Shown here piece by piece: positions 8,475 through 17,039 of a stretch of DNA of 64,000 nucleotides. The notes under the pieces are model-generated. The model saw nothing but the letters and a program-made list of their open reading frames with translations, made no database searches and was not told the DNA's origin. The stretch lies in the NCBI RefSeq assembly GCF_013409995.1, contig NZ_JACCBX010000006.1, positions 352,294 through 416,293 on the forward strand. Reading direction: 5' to 3'. Source of the stretch: Neobacillus driksii (GTDB lineage Bacteria > Bacillota > Bacilli > Bacillales > Cytobacillaceae). Position numbers and translations under genes: made by a program. Position 1 is the first letter of the stretch. Every line of letters begins with the position of its first letter.

Positions 8475-10574
8475 TTGAAAAGCGCATTTGAAAATATCTC
8501 AAGATATATTACGGATTTATACAAGGAAAAACATAAAGAAAGTTATGCCGCTTGGCTACAGTATACAAAGATTGATGACCAAGCAATAGCAGATAAATAT
8601 GCTCAATGGTGCCGCTGCCTTACTGTTTTAGGAGATTCTGTCGTCATGGAATCCGCTAAGAAGGAACTCATCCAGGGAATTTCCTCTATGCTAGGGATTT
8701 TGCCAGATTCTTGCTCGGAACCACAGCAATCTGGTCTGGTGTTAGCTGTTAAGGATCCTATTGGTGATTTAATAGATGTGGATTTTAATCAACTAAATGA
8801 TGATGGCTATGTTATTAAGACGGTTACATCTGGTCAAAGAAAAACTATTTTTATAGTAGGAAAAAAGGATAAAGGTGTCTTATATGGTACCTTTCACTTT
8901 TTACGCCACATGCAAAATAGGGGGGATTTTCAACAGCTAGATATCATTGAAAATCCTAAAAATCAATTACGTATGCTTAACCAGTGGGATAATATGGATG
9001 GCAGTATTGAACGAGGTTATGCAGGAAACTCAATTTTCTATAAGGATAACCAATTTACTCAAGATCTTAATAGAATCGAAGATTATGCAAGACTTCTTGC
9101 TTCAGTTGGAATTAATGGAATTGCTATTAATAACGTAAATGTTCACCAGGTTGAGACGAATTTAATCACGGCCACCATGCTGCCTAAAGTATTAGAAGTT
9201 GCTGGCATTTTTAGAGCTTATGGAATCACCACATTCTTAAGTGTTAACTATGCTAGTACGATCCCAATTGGAAATTTATCTACAGCTGATCCACTGGACC
9301 CTGAGGTTCGACAATGGTGGAAAGAGAAGACAGAAGAGATTTACAGCTATATTCCAGACTTCGGTGGGTTCTTAGTAAAAGCTGATTCAGAACACCGCCC
9401 TGGACCATTTACATATGGCCGAAATCATGCAGATGGAGCCAACATGCTTGCTGAAGCACTTCAGCCTTTTAATGGAATCGTGCTTTGGAGATGTTTCGTT
9501 TACAACTGCCTTCAAGATTGGCGTGACCGTTCCACAGATCGGGCAAGAGCAGCATACGACCATTTCAAACCGTTAGACGGCCAGTTCCATTCCAATGTTA
9601 TTTTACAGATTAAGAATGGTCCAATGGATTTCCAAGTTCGTGAAGGTGTCTCTCCATTATTTGGTGCCATGGAAAAAACGAATCAAATGTTGGAATTCCA
9701 AGTGACTCAAGAATATACAGGACAACAAAGACATCTTTGTTATCTCGTTCCGCAATGGAAGGAAATCCTTGATTTCGACACGTATGCAAAAGGTAAGGGC
9801 TCAGAGGTCAAAAAGGTCGTGGATGGCTCCCTGTTTCAAAACAGATACAGCGGAATTACTGCTGTTTCTAATATTGGAGGTGATTATAATTGGACCGGGC
9901 ATACCCTGGCCCAAGCTAATCTGTACGGCTTTGGACGCTTGACATGGAATCCAGATCTTTCAGCTGAAAAAATCACGGATGAATGGATTGGTCAAACCTT
10001 TGGTGATGATCAATTGGTTAAAAAGCTGGTAAGCAAAATGCTATTAAAATCATGGAGTATCTATGAAAAATATACGTCACCACTAGGTGTTGGCTGGATG
10101 GTAAACCCACATCATCATTATGGTCCAAATGTTGATGGGTATGAATATGACGTTTGGGGAACGTACCATTTTGCGGATTGGGAAGGAATTGGAGTGGACA
10201 GGACTGTAAAAATAGGAACTGGATACACCTCTCAATATTTTAAAGAAAATGCTGATATGTATGAAAGCCTTGAAACCTGCCCGGATGAATTGCTGTTATT
10301 TTTCCATCATGTCCCTTACACACATAAGCTGAAATCTGGTGTAACGGTGATTCAACATATCTATAATACTCACTTTGAGGGAGTAGAAGAGGCTGAGGAA
10401 TTAGTTGAAACTTGGTTACAGCTTAAGGATAGGATTGATCAAGAGCGATTTGATGATATCTTGAACAAATTACAAGAACAAGCAAATCATTCGAAGGAAT
10501 GGCGGGATATTATAAACACTTATTTTTATAGGAAATCAGGAATCAAGGATGAGTTAAATAGAAAAATTTATTAG
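8475..10574 (+). CDS. aguA: Alpha-glucuronidase, GH67
   Basis: A 699-residue cytoplasmic enzyme that removes (methyl)glucuronic acid from the non-reducing end of xylo-oligosaccharides. Family marks: [17 protein letters not shown], then the general acid Glu306 in [11 protein letters not shown], Asp385 in [10 protein letters not shown] and Glu413 in VTQEYTG. The spacing Glu306-Asp385-Glu413 agrees with what I recall for the Geobacillus enzyme. The C-terminal region has [15 protein letters not shown]. The start is TTG at 8475 with GAGGAGGA upstream. It completes the importer-xylanase-glucuronidase set for aldouronates. All expected catalytic residues are present. Confidence 0.95.
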   Translation: MKSAFENISRYITDLYKEKHKESYAAWLQYTKIDDQAIADKYAQWCRCLTVLGDSVVMESAKKELIQGISSMLGILPDSCSEPQQSGLVLAVKDPIGDLIDVDFNQLNDDGYVIKTVTSGQRKTIFIVGKKDKGVLYGTFHFLRHMQNRGDFQQLDIIENPKNQLRMLNQWDNMDGSIERGYAGNSIFYKDNQFTQDLNRIEDYARLLASVGINGIAINNVNVHQVETNLITATMLPKVLEVAGIFRAYGITTFLSVNYASTIPIGNLSTADPLDPEVRQWWKEKTEEIYSYIPDFGGFLVKADSEHRPGPFTYGRNHADGANMLAEALQPFNGIVLWRCFVYNCLQDWRDRSTDRARAAYDHFKPLDGQFHSNVILQIKNGPMDFQVREGVSPLFGAMEKTNQMLEFQVTQEYTGQQRHLCYLVPQWKEILDFDTYAKGKGSEVKKVVDGSLFQNRYSGITAVSNIGGDYNWTGHTLAQANLYGFGRLTWNPDLSAEKITDEWIGQTFGDDQLVKKLVSKMLLKSWSIYEKYTSPLGVGWMVNPHHHYGPNVDGYEYDVWGTYHFADWEGIGVDRTVKIGTGYTSQYFKENADMYESLETCPDELLLFFHHVPYTHKLKSGVTVIQHIYNTHFEGVEEAEELVETWLQLKDRIDQERFDDILNKLQEQANHSKEWRDIINTYFYRKSGIKDELNRKIY

Positions 10575-10610
10575 TAAATCTGTTTGATAGAATAAGGAGG
10601 AGCAGTTGTT

Positions 10611-10685
10611 TTGTCACTAATCGTTCATCCTTTACCTATCTTGAACGTAAATAATTGGAGGGTTCATTCAAATGACGAAAAATAA
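10611..10685 (+). other. Strong RBS with a 24-codon ORF overlapping the VOC start
   Basis: AATAAGGAGGAG at 10591-10602 is a near-perfect ribosome binding site, yet only a TTG-started 24-codon frame follows (MSLIVHPLPILNVNNWRVHS...), which runs into the start of the VOC gene. It may be a leader peptide, a translational coupler or the remains of a deleted gene. Confidence 0.25.
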
Positions 10686-11130
10686 TGCTCTAGGAACCAA
10701 CGTGATTGCGCAAATTGGTATTCTTGTTCATGATATTGAAAAAACAAGCCAGAACTATGCTGATTTCTTTGGAATCGAAAAACCCGAATGGAGTTTAACC
10801 GATACATTGGAACGTGCAAAAACAGAGTTTGAGGGGAATCCGACTGAGGCTCGTGCAAAACTAGCATTCTTTGATATGGGCTCTCTTCAATTAGAATTAA
10901 TCGAACCGGACCAAAATCCAAGTACTTGGCGGAAGCATTTGGATGAACACGGCGAAGGCCCTCACCATATTGCTTTTTTCATAGAAGGAATGAAAGAAAA
11001 AATTGCCATTATGGAAAGCAAACAAATGCCCTTATTGCAAAAAGGTGAATACACCGGTGGAAGATACGCGTACATGGACACATTCAAAGACCTAAAAATT
11101 ATCATGGAATTGTTGGAAAACGATAAATAA
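10672..11130 (+). CDS. VOC family protein (glyoxalase/epimerase-like)
   Basis: A 152-residue protein with one vicinal-oxygen-chelate module: IAQIGILVHDIEKTSQNYADFF at the N-terminus supplies the first strand and helix, HHIAFFIEGMKEKI opens the second half, and YMDTFKDLKIIMELLE closes it with the typical C-terminal Glu ligand. Methylmalonyl-CoA epimerases and several sugar-related lyases or isomerases have this form. The substrate is unknown. Its position after aguA suggests a role with uronate or keto-sugar intermediates. RBS TTGGAGGG upstream of the ATG. Confidence 0.7.
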   Translation: MTKNNALGTNVIAQIGILVHDIEKTSQNYADFFGIEKPEWSLTDTLERAKTEFEGNPTEARAKLAFFDMGSLQLELIEPDQNPSTWRKHLDEHGEGPHHIAFFIEGMKEKIAIMESKQMPLLQKGEYTGGRYAYMDTFKDLKIIMELLENDK

Positions 11131-11196
11131 GTAGGCTTGGAGGAGGTACTAGAAAGGTACCCCTCTCCTTATTAATTAATAAAGGTGGGATAAAAG

Positions 11197-11892
11197 ATGA
11201 GGATTTTGATAACTGGTGCAAATAGAGGTCTAGGATTGGCTTTATCACAGGTTGGAGCAGAAAGAGGTCATCAAATTCTTGCTGGAGTCAGAGATCTCCA
11301 AAAAAGCGAAGAAAGTCTAACACAATCTGAAATTTATAAATCAATTTCACTGCTGCCTTTAGATGTAACAGATGAAGAATCTGTTACTTCAGCTGCTAAT
11401 ACCGTGAAAGAAAACTTTGGATTCATTGATGCAATCATTAATAATGCAGGGATTTTGCTAGAACGTGATAAACAGCTCGAGGAATTGGATCTTGACCAAG
11501 TGAAAGTAACGTTCGATGTCAATTTCTTTGGTCCTATAAGAGTGGTAAAACATTTCCTTCCTCTTTTAATGATGGGTGATCGTTCATCGATCATCAACAT
11601 TTCTTCGGAAGCCGGAAGCATGTCCAATGCTTATGGAGGTGACTATGCATATGCTTCTTCTAAAACAGCATTGAACATGTTCACACAGCAATTAAATCAG
11701 TATGTAAGAAGTAAAAACATAAACGTTTACTCTATACATCCTGGATGGATAAAGACAGATATGGGCGGCGACCGTGCACCAGGGGACCCAATGGATACAG
11801 CCAAAGGAATATTTGACATTATTGAAGGAAAACGAGAGATTGACAATCAAAATGTTTTTATCACCTATGAAGGGCAGCCAATGCCATTATAA
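11197..11892 (+). CDS. Short-chain dehydrogenase/reductase
   Basis: A 231-residue classical SDR. It has the cofactor motif TGANRGLG at residues 6-13, NNAG, the Ser of INISSEAGS and the catalytic YASSK. It resembles carbonyl-reductase-like SDRs (YxxxK type with short C-terminus). An RBS AAAGGTGG precedes the ATG. It sits between VOC and ThuA-like genes in the same direction, so it probably acts on a carbohydrate-derived carbonyl; the substrate cannot be read from the sequence. Confidence 0.78.
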   Translation: MRILITGANRGLGLALSQVGAERGHQILAGVRDLQKSEESLTQSEIYKSISLLPLDVTDEESVTSAANTVKENFGFIDAIINNAGILLERDKQLEELDLDQVKVTFDVNFFGPIRVVKHFLPLLMMGDRSSIINISSEAGSMSNAYGGDYAYASSKTALNMFTQQLNQYVRSKNINVYSIHPGWIKTDMGGDRAPGDPMDTAKGIFDIIEGKREIDNQNVFITYEGQPMPL

Positions 11893-11916
11893 CAAAGATA
11901 AAGAGTGGTGAATGAG

Positions 11917-12564
11917 TTGATTAGATTAGTAGCAGTGCTTGGCGATTATTATCATTCGCATGAATGGGCGAAACAAACACTTGAAACTGCTTTTAACTTT
12001 GGTAAGCAAGACGTGCAAATTGACTATTGCCATCCTGAACAATTACCTGAAGTACTTGGGACTAAGCCAGAAGCGGTGATTCTTTTTAAAGAAAATAGAT
12101 ACAATCCTAAGGACAAAAACCCAGAGACATGGATGACAGAAGAACTCTCATTACTCATTACAAATTATGTTGAGAATGGCGGGAGCTGGCCTGCATGGCA
12201 TTCTGGCTTAGCGTCATATCCTGTTGCAGGATCTTATGTAAAAATGTTAAAAGGGTCTTTTTTGTATCACCCTGAAAAGCAACAGATAGTCCATTACAAA
12301 GCTTCAGAAGGGAATGCTGTCGTTCCAAGTTCCACTTCATTTGAAATTGTTGATGAACATTATTTTGTTGATTGTGATAAGGAAAATACAAATGTATTGC
12401 TTGTCTCTGAGTCCATTGATGGTCAATCTGAGGCAGGGTGGTTCCATTGTTATGGAGAGGGAAAAGTATGTTGTTTAACACCTGCTCATAATAAAGACGG
12501 ATTATTGAACGAGAATTTTTTGATTGTCTTGAGAAACTGTTTAAACTGGCTAATTTTAAAATAA
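11917..12564 (+). CDS. ThuA-like domain protein
   Basis: The protein starts LIRLVAVLGDYYHSHEWAKQ and contains GGSWPAWHSGLASYP, which matches the GGG-L-HSGLA signature of ThuA-like proteins (class I glutamine amidotransferase-like fold). The C-terminal part ends CLTPAHNKDGLLNENFL. ThuA proteins are linked to keto-sugar metabolism in other bacteria, but the reaction is not firmly known. The chosen TTG start at 11917 is 6 nt after the GTGGTG-containing RBS; an in-frame GTG at 11905 is too close to it. It ends the long plus-strand cluster together with the VOC and SDR genes. Confidence 0.7.
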   Translation: MIRLVAVLGDYYHSHEWAKQTLETAFNFGKQDVQIDYCHPEQLPEVLGTKPEAVILFKENRYNPKDKNPETWMTEELSLLITNYVENGGSWPAWHSGLASYPVAGSYVKMLKGSFLYHPEKQQIVHYKASEGNAVVPSSTSFEIVDEHYFVDCDKENTNVLLVSESIDGQSEAGWFHCYGEGKVCCLTPAHNKDGLLNENFLIVLRNCLNWLILK

Positions 12565-12652
12565 AAATAGTGATCTGCTAATACTCTTATATACTGTATT
12601 AGTTCCAGATTATGGGGAAACTAACATATAAAACAGTAAGGAGTGAAACGGA

Positions 12653-12916
12653 ATGTTCATCCAAGGATCAATCATAGCAGGAGAATTTGATTCTTCTTTA
12701 AATGAATTTGCTATACAACAAGTGAAACATTTTGAAACAGTATCGATTCTTAATGAAAACCAATTGAACCAAATCTACCATTACCTTAAAAGAAACCAAC
12801 ACCAAGAGGATGGACAAATCATTACGCTATACGATCAAATGCCGATTAGATTATCTCAAGAAGAAATTAACCAATTTATTGATGATTTAGAAAAAGTTAA
12901 GTTGATGTATCAATAA
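12653..12916 (+). CDS. Hypothetical protein, 87 residues
   Basis: A small acidic protein with a good RBS (AAGGAGTG) 8 nt before its ATG. It has no signal peptide or membrane segment. The composition (many Gln, Asn, Glu) and predicted helices at both ends suggest a soluble protein. I do not recognise the family. It stands alone between the ThuA-like gene and the convergent cwlJ gene. Confidence 0.6.
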   Translation: MFIQGSIIAGEFDSSLNEFAIQQVKHFETVSILNENQLNQIYHYLKRNQHQEDGQIITLYDQMPIRLSQEEINQFIDDLEKVKLMYQ

Positions 12917-12978
12917 CTGACTAATGACTTCTTTATAATTCCATTGTGTTGACGTTTTTGTATGTATATTGGAAGATG

Positions 12979-13006
12979 TAAAAAGCTTACTCAAATGAGT
13001 AAGCTT
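12979..13006 (-). terminator. Terminator of the cwlJ-like gene
   Basis: AAGCTTACTCA and TGAGTAAGCTT form a perfect 11-bp stem with a 2-nt loop. On the minus strand it is followed by TTTTT, so it ends the hydrolase transcript; the stop codon of that gene overlaps the stem. Confidence 0.88.
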
Positions 13007-13448
13007 AAGCTCCCTTATAAACACTATCACATGTTCCGGCTTTTGGTTCATAATAACAATGCTGTTTAAACTGACCCGAATGAGGCTGACCGTACCATGT
13101 TGGCGGGCATGGAGCATATGGATTAAAATACCAAAGGGCAAATTTTGATGGGTGTTCTCTCCAATAATCCAAATTCTGTTTTGCTAATCTTTTTTCAGCT
13201 GATCTTGCTCTTTGATAAAACACATTCCCTTTTTGAACAGCTTCAAAAGAAAAATTTCCTCCTTGGACATGAAAAATGACATCGTTAACGTTTCTTAGAT
13301 CTTTAAAGTCTAAACATTCTGCTTTAACACGATTAACAATGACATTTCCAACCATTAACATTCCCTGTTTTCCTTCACCCTCAGCTTCTGCCCTCATCAT
13401 CCTTGCCATTAAGTCTACGTCTGAACTTCTGTAATTAATTCTTGGCAT
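13005..13448 (-). CDS. cwlJ: Spore cortex / cell wall hydrolase, CwlJ type
   Basis: A 147-residue protein of the SleB/CwlJ hydrolase family (Hydrolase_2). It keeps the MARMMRAEAEGEG motif with the catalytic Glu, VGNVIVNRV, FSFEAV and the C-terminal ALWYFNPYAPCPPTW. There is no signal peptide, as in CwlJ, which is placed in the spore coat and degrades cortex during germination. A gerQ partner is not adjacent. It indicates a spore-former. It runs against the neighbouring 87-residue gene and ends in a perfect terminator. Confidence 0.88.
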   Translation of the reverse strand: MPRINYRSSDVDLMARMMRAEAEGEGKQGMLMVGNVIVNRVKAECLDFKDLRNVNDVIFHVQGGNFSFEAVQKGNVFYQRARSAEKRLAKQNLDYWREHPSKFALWYFNPYAPCPPTWYGQPHSGQFKQHCYYEPKAGTCDSVYKGA

Positions 13449-13527
13449 TTTCTCACCCCAAAAATATAGTATGGAAAAGAGCCTGTATTGATGACATTGT
13501 TTATAATCAAAGAATTTTAATGCACCA

Positions 13528-14433
13528 TCATCCTATTGGTGTCAGTATCTCTTTCTCAAGAATATCTAGAAATAGCTGAATCGATGGATTCAAATTGTTT
13601 TTCTTCCAAGCAATCACGAGTTCACAATCGCTATCCAAAGCACCATCGATTTCTACAAAACGTAGTGAAGAACTTGATACACCTTCGAAACTTTTTGGCA
13701 GTATGGAGATTCCGATTTCGGATTCAACCAGGACTGGAACAGTATCCACAAATCTTGGTTGACTTACAATTCTGGGTGTGAAGCCGCTTTGTTCACACAG
13801 ATGTACAATAAAGTCATAAGAACCTACGGGAGAAGCATGGCGGTTATGTATAATAAAGGGCTCATTTGCCAGTTCTGAGAGTTTAATCTTCTTATGACCA
13901 GAAAGGGGATGATTTTTGTGCATGACGATACAATACGGCTCTCTAGCCACAGACTGGATCTCGATTTCTTCAATTCTATCTAATCCAGCTGGCAATGTTA
14001 AAGCTATATCAATCTCACCTTCTTCTAATGATTCTTTTAGCATTTTACTAGGAAAGTGGTTCAGGTAAAGTTCCACTTTTGGATGAATCTCACGGAATTG
14101 CTTGATAACGTTTGGTAAAAAACTTCGGACATGAACACTTAGAAAACCAATGGAAAGGCTGCCAATGACACCAGCATCTGTTTGTTTTGCTTTTTCAATT
14201 GCCCCAGAAGTTTTTTCAACGATTTCAATTGCTTCTTTTAAAAAGACGGACCCTGCGGGAGTTAACTGAACCGATCTTTTGTTTCTAATAAAAAGTTTTA
14301 AGCCTAATTGCTGTTCCAAATCAGCAATTTGATGGCTGATAGCTGATTGAGCAACGTAAAGCTGATTAGCTGCCTTGGTAAAGTTTAAATACTCCGCTAC
14401 TGTAATAAAATAACGTAATTGTCGAATATCCAT
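13528..14433 (-). CDS. LysR family regulator, divergent from quercetinase
   Basis: A standard LysR protein of 301 residues: N-terminal winged helix-turn-helix MDIRQLRYFITVAEYLNFTKAA, then a substrate-binding domain of two lobes. The chosen ATG (14433) follows AGTGAGGG at good spacing; a GTG four codons upstream overlaps that RBS. It is divergent from the quercetin dioxygenase gene with about 200 bp between, the usual layout for a LysR activator of its neighbour. The likely effector is a flavonol or a cleavage product (inference). In B. subtilis the corresponding gene is controlled by TetR-type QdoR, so the regulator type differs here. Confidence 0.85.
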   Translation of the reverse strand: MDIRQLRYFITVAEYLNFTKAANQLYVAQSAISHQIADLEQQLGLKLFIRNKRSVQLTPAGSVFLKEAIEIVEKTSGAIEKAKQTDAGVIGSLSIGFLSVHVRSFLPNVIKQFREIHPKVELYLNHFPSKMLKESLEEGEIDIALTLPAGLDRIEEIEIQSVAREPYCIVMHKNHPLSGHKKIKLSELANEPFIIHNRHASPVGSYDFIVHLCEQSGFTPRIVSQPRFVDTVPVLVESEIGISILPKSFEGVSSSSLRFVEIDGALDSDCELVIAWKKNNLNPSIQLFLDILEKEILTPIG

Positions 14434-14532
14434 ATGGTCCCTCACTTGCCATATATTTTTAATTATTTTAACATATGATTAACATAAAAGACGAAATACT
14501 TAAAGTTTTCTTAAAATAATCCTAATAATATC

Positions 14533-14543
14533 AAATTCGGATT
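14533..14543 (+). promoter_or_regulatory. Candidate LysR motif upstream of quercetinase
   Basis: AAATTCGGATT lies between the divergent LysR and quercetinase genes and recurs with one change (AAATTCCGATT, 16943-16953) upstream of the second aromatic operon. A related GAAATCGAAATCC follows within 20 bp here. This is a guess based on recurrence. Confidence 0.3.
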
Positions 14544-14598
14544 ACAGAAATCGAAATCCTATATTTCCATTTATGTTTGAACCGTATTATGGTTAATG

Positions 14599-14612
14599 TG
14601 AAAGCGCTTAAA
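14599..14612 (+). promoter_or_regulatory. cre-like site upstream of quercetinase
   Basis: TGAAAGCGCTTAAA differs from the cre consensus at one position (A instead of C at 13) and lies 30 bp before the quercetinase start. It suggests CcpA repression of the flavonol operon when preferred sugars are available. Confidence 0.6.
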
Positions 14613-14641
14613 ACTAGTCGTTGGGATAGGAGTGTGGTTAG

Positions 14642-15694
14642 ATGAGCCTGCAAATTGTTGGCAAACTGCCAAATGAAAAAAAACCGTATTTTATTAGAAA
14701 TGGAGAGGGCGAACGTTATCTCTTTGGTACTCAAGTTGCGTCCATTGTTGCGACAACTGCAAGTACCGGTGACAAGATGGAAATTGTACAGATATCAGGT
14801 GGTAAAGGAGATTATTTTCCGGCACATGTTCATGAAAAAGCTCATGAAGGTATCGTTGTACTTGACGGCAGACTAGAAGTAGAGCTAAATGGACAAGTTC
14901 ATTTGTTGACAGCAGGCGACTATGTACACATCCCGGCAGGTACGGTTCATGCTTATTGGCTGCAGAGTCATCGAACACGCTTTTGGTCGTTCACGATGAA
15001 CGGTAATCTAGCAAAATTATACTCTCTCATCGGAGTGCCATTTGATAGATTTGAACGTCCGCCTGTTTCGCAGAATCCCTTAGTTGCGGAAAGTTTTTCC
15101 GATCTTCCTGATGATATTGATATTAAATTTGCTCCTAGACAACAAACAAACGGGTTACCTCAGTTGGTTAAAGGCGGTACAATACCTGACTTGGTTCAAC
15201 CATATGTGCTAGAGGCAGGGGAAGGAATCCATCTTCTTAGCGGGGATACAGTTCATTCTCTACTAACCACGAAAGAGGCTGCAGATGGTCAATTTCTTGC
15301 GCTTGTATCGGAAGGACCAAAGGGACTGCCAATCGGTGAGCACGCGCATGAGTATACAAACGAAACATTTATGTGTTTACAAGGACAAATGACACTTTGG
15401 GTGGATGGGGAAGAGTTACACTTGCTCCCGGGGGATTTTGCTTATGTACCAGCGAAAACACCGCATCGCTTCCGTTGTGATGCCCATTATACGAAGTTTT
15501 TAGGTGTGTTAACTCCTGGGCAATTTGAAGATTTCTTCCGAATTCTTGGCGACCCATACGAATATCCGATTTTTCCAAGTGAGCCGGCGGCCTATCGATT
15601 TAATCGGGTTATTCAGCGAATTGAAGAGCTGGATTTGATTTTACTTGGGAAACCTCCAGCCCCTCCTGCTGCAGTAGAAGAGGTTAATCATTAA
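14642..15694 (+). CDS. qdoI: Quercetin 2,3-dioxygenase (bicupin)
   Basis: This 350-residue protein has two cupin domains. The N-terminal metal site is His62, His64, Glu69 and His103 (AHVHEKAHE, then TVHAYW); the C-terminal site is His234, His236, Glu241 and His275 (EHAHEYTNE, then TPHRF). These are the positions I recall for the structurally known B. subtilis quercetinase (YxaG/QdoI), so both sites are complete. The enzyme opens the C ring of flavonols with O2, releasing CO and a phenolic depside. It is cytoplasmic. The gene overlaps the following esterase gene by one base. An older alternative, pirin-like cupin, lacks this dual motif. Confidence 0.9.
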   Translation: MSLQIVGKLPNEKKPYFIRNGEGERYLFGTQVASIVATTASTGDKMEIVQISGGKGDYFPAHVHEKAHEGIVVLDGRLEVELNGQVHLLTAGDYVHIPAGTVHAYWLQSHRTRFWSFTMNGNLAKLYSLIGVPFDRFERPPVSQNPLVAESFSDLPDDIDIKFAPRQQTNGLPQLVKGGTIPDLVQPYVLEAGEGIHLLSGDTVHSLLTTKEAADGQFLALVSEGPKGLPIGEHAHEYTNETFMCLQGQMTLWVDGEELHLLPGDFAYVPAKTPHRFRCDAHYTKFLGVLTPGQFEDFFRILGDPYEYPIFPSEPAAYRFNRVIQRIEELDLILLGKPPAPPAAVEEVNH

Positions 15695-16641
15695 TGGTGT
15701 ATGACGTAAAGGTTGTTTGTGACCTCGAGTTTGCCGCACCTGATGGAAAACCATTATTATTAGATCTTTATTTACCAATTGGGGCAGATAAACCCTTACC
15801 GGTAATTGTTTGGCTGCATGGGGGCGGCTGGAGAATTGGCGATCGAAAACTAGGTCCTGATTTTCGGGTACGGTTTGCTGAACGTGGATATGCAATGGCA
15901 AGTATCGAGTATCGTTTAAGCGGAGAGGCTCTTTTTCCAGCACAAATTCATGATGTGAAGGCTGCTATTCGCTGGCTGCGCTCTTCGGCAGTTGAATTTG
16001 GTCTAGATAGTGGCAGGATAGGGCTATGGGGCTCGTCCGCTGGAGGTCATTTAGCTGCACTGGCCGGTACAACAGGTGAAGGGATTCTCGAGGATTTAGG
16101 ATTAGGATGTGCGGATTTTAGCAGTGACGTACAAGCTGTTGTAGATGGATATGGACCTACTGACTTTTTGCAAATGGATGCATATAGCCATAAGGAGATC
16201 GCTTTATCTAGTGATCCTGAGTCAGATTTACTGCAACCGACTCTACAACATGAAGACAAGAATTCTCCTGAGTCACAATTACTTGGAGCACCAATCCTAT
16301 CTGTTCCGTATCTGGTCAAGAAAGCGAATCCTATTACTTATATTAAAAACGGTTTGCCGGCATTTCTAATTATGCATGGGTTAAGTGATACAGCAGTGGC
16401 TCCTCACCAAAGTGAACTGATTTATCAAGCTCTTATTGCTAAAGGAAATGAAGCGGCCCTCTGTCTTATTGAAGGTTTAGGACACGCATTTTTTAATAAA
16501 AATGAATTGGATGATAACGGACCGTATTCTGCCTCCATTCGCAGGGCGGGAGATGGAGAAACCGAGTATATCCGCAATCGTGAAATTAAAATATTTGAGA
16601 TGGTAGAAGAATTTTTTCAAAAACATCTTTTGGGAAGCTGA
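15694..16641 (+). CDS. Alpha/beta-hydrolase esterase coupled to quercetinase
   Basis: A 315-residue hormone-sensitive-lipase-like esterase with oxyanion motif HGGGW (residues 42-46), nucleophile elbow GSSAGGH, acid Asp in GLSDTAVAP and His in GLGHAF. No signal peptide. The stop of quercetinase and this start share bases (TAATG), so the two are translationally coupled. The product of quercetinase is an ester (depside) of protocatechuate and trihydroxybenzoate; this enzyme is a good candidate for its hydrolysis. That role is inference; the esterase family call is firm. Confidence 0.85.
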   Translation: MVYDVKVVCDLEFAAPDGKPLLLDLYLPIGADKPLPVIVWLHGGGWRIGDRKLGPDFRVRFAERGYAMASIEYRLSGEALFPAQIHDVKAAIRWLRSSAVEFGLDSGRIGLWGSSAGGHLAALAGTTGEGILEDLGLGCADFSSDVQAVVDGYGPTDFLQMDAYSHKEIALSSDPESDLLQPTLQHEDKNSPESQLLGAPILSVPYLVKKANPITYIKNGLPAFLIMHGLSDTAVAPHQSELIYQALIAKGNEAALCLIEGLGHAFFNKNELDDNGPYSASIRRAGDGETEYIRNREIKIFEMVEEFFQKHLLGS

Positions 16642-16698
16642 CTAATTTATTCCCACGCGGACTTAATTCGGTACGGTAAAGGGAATTGTTAGCTGAGT

Positions 16699-16870
16699 GG
16701 TAACCCAAGAGTTGTTTTGGTTACCTCTAATGGGAAAATAATGACTGTGTGGTAACCAAAGTACCGTTTTGGTTACCTCAAAAACGAAGAAGCTGGCTTT
16801 GAGGTAACCAAAGAGTCGTTTTAGTTCCCGCTAAAACGAAAATACAGGCTTAATGGTAACCAAAGACCTT
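16699..16870 (+). repeat. Tandem array 1: 52-bp units with inverted arms
   Basis: GGTAACC begins at 16699, 16751, 16803 and 16855, exactly 52 bp apart. Three units are full and one is partial, with 65-85 percent similarity by eye. Units carry GGTAACCAAA and TTTTGGTTACC arms that can form a hairpin; the third unit has a decayed right arm. It fills most of the gap between the esterase gene and the next operon. No gene is seen in it. Confidence 0.85.
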
Positions 16871-16889
16871 CGATCTGATAAAGAACCAA

Positions 16890-16920
16890 AACTCCGCAAC
16901 TAAAGCGGGGTTATTTTTTT
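16890..16920 (+). terminator. Terminator after array 1
   Basis: AACTCCGC pairs with GCGGGGTT, followed by ATTTTTTT. It would end the quercetinase-esterase transcript after it has run through the repeat array. Confidence 0.8.
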
Positions 16921-17039
16921 GTAAAAAAACTTCAATTATCTGAAATTCCGATTTGTCAAATACAATCTGTGTATTTCAAAAAAGTTTCTCCGTCCTTTAT
17001 CATGAATTTATAGATAGCAAAACGCTAGGAGGAATTCAC

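Noticed and set aside
16699..16870. CRISPR-like array
   Set aside because: The whole 52-bp unit repeats, there are no unique spacers and no cas genes; the same holds for arrays 2 and 3.
16953..17039. Earlier start of the FAH gene
   Set aside because: No RBS, and family alignment begins at MKLLTYL after AGGAGG.
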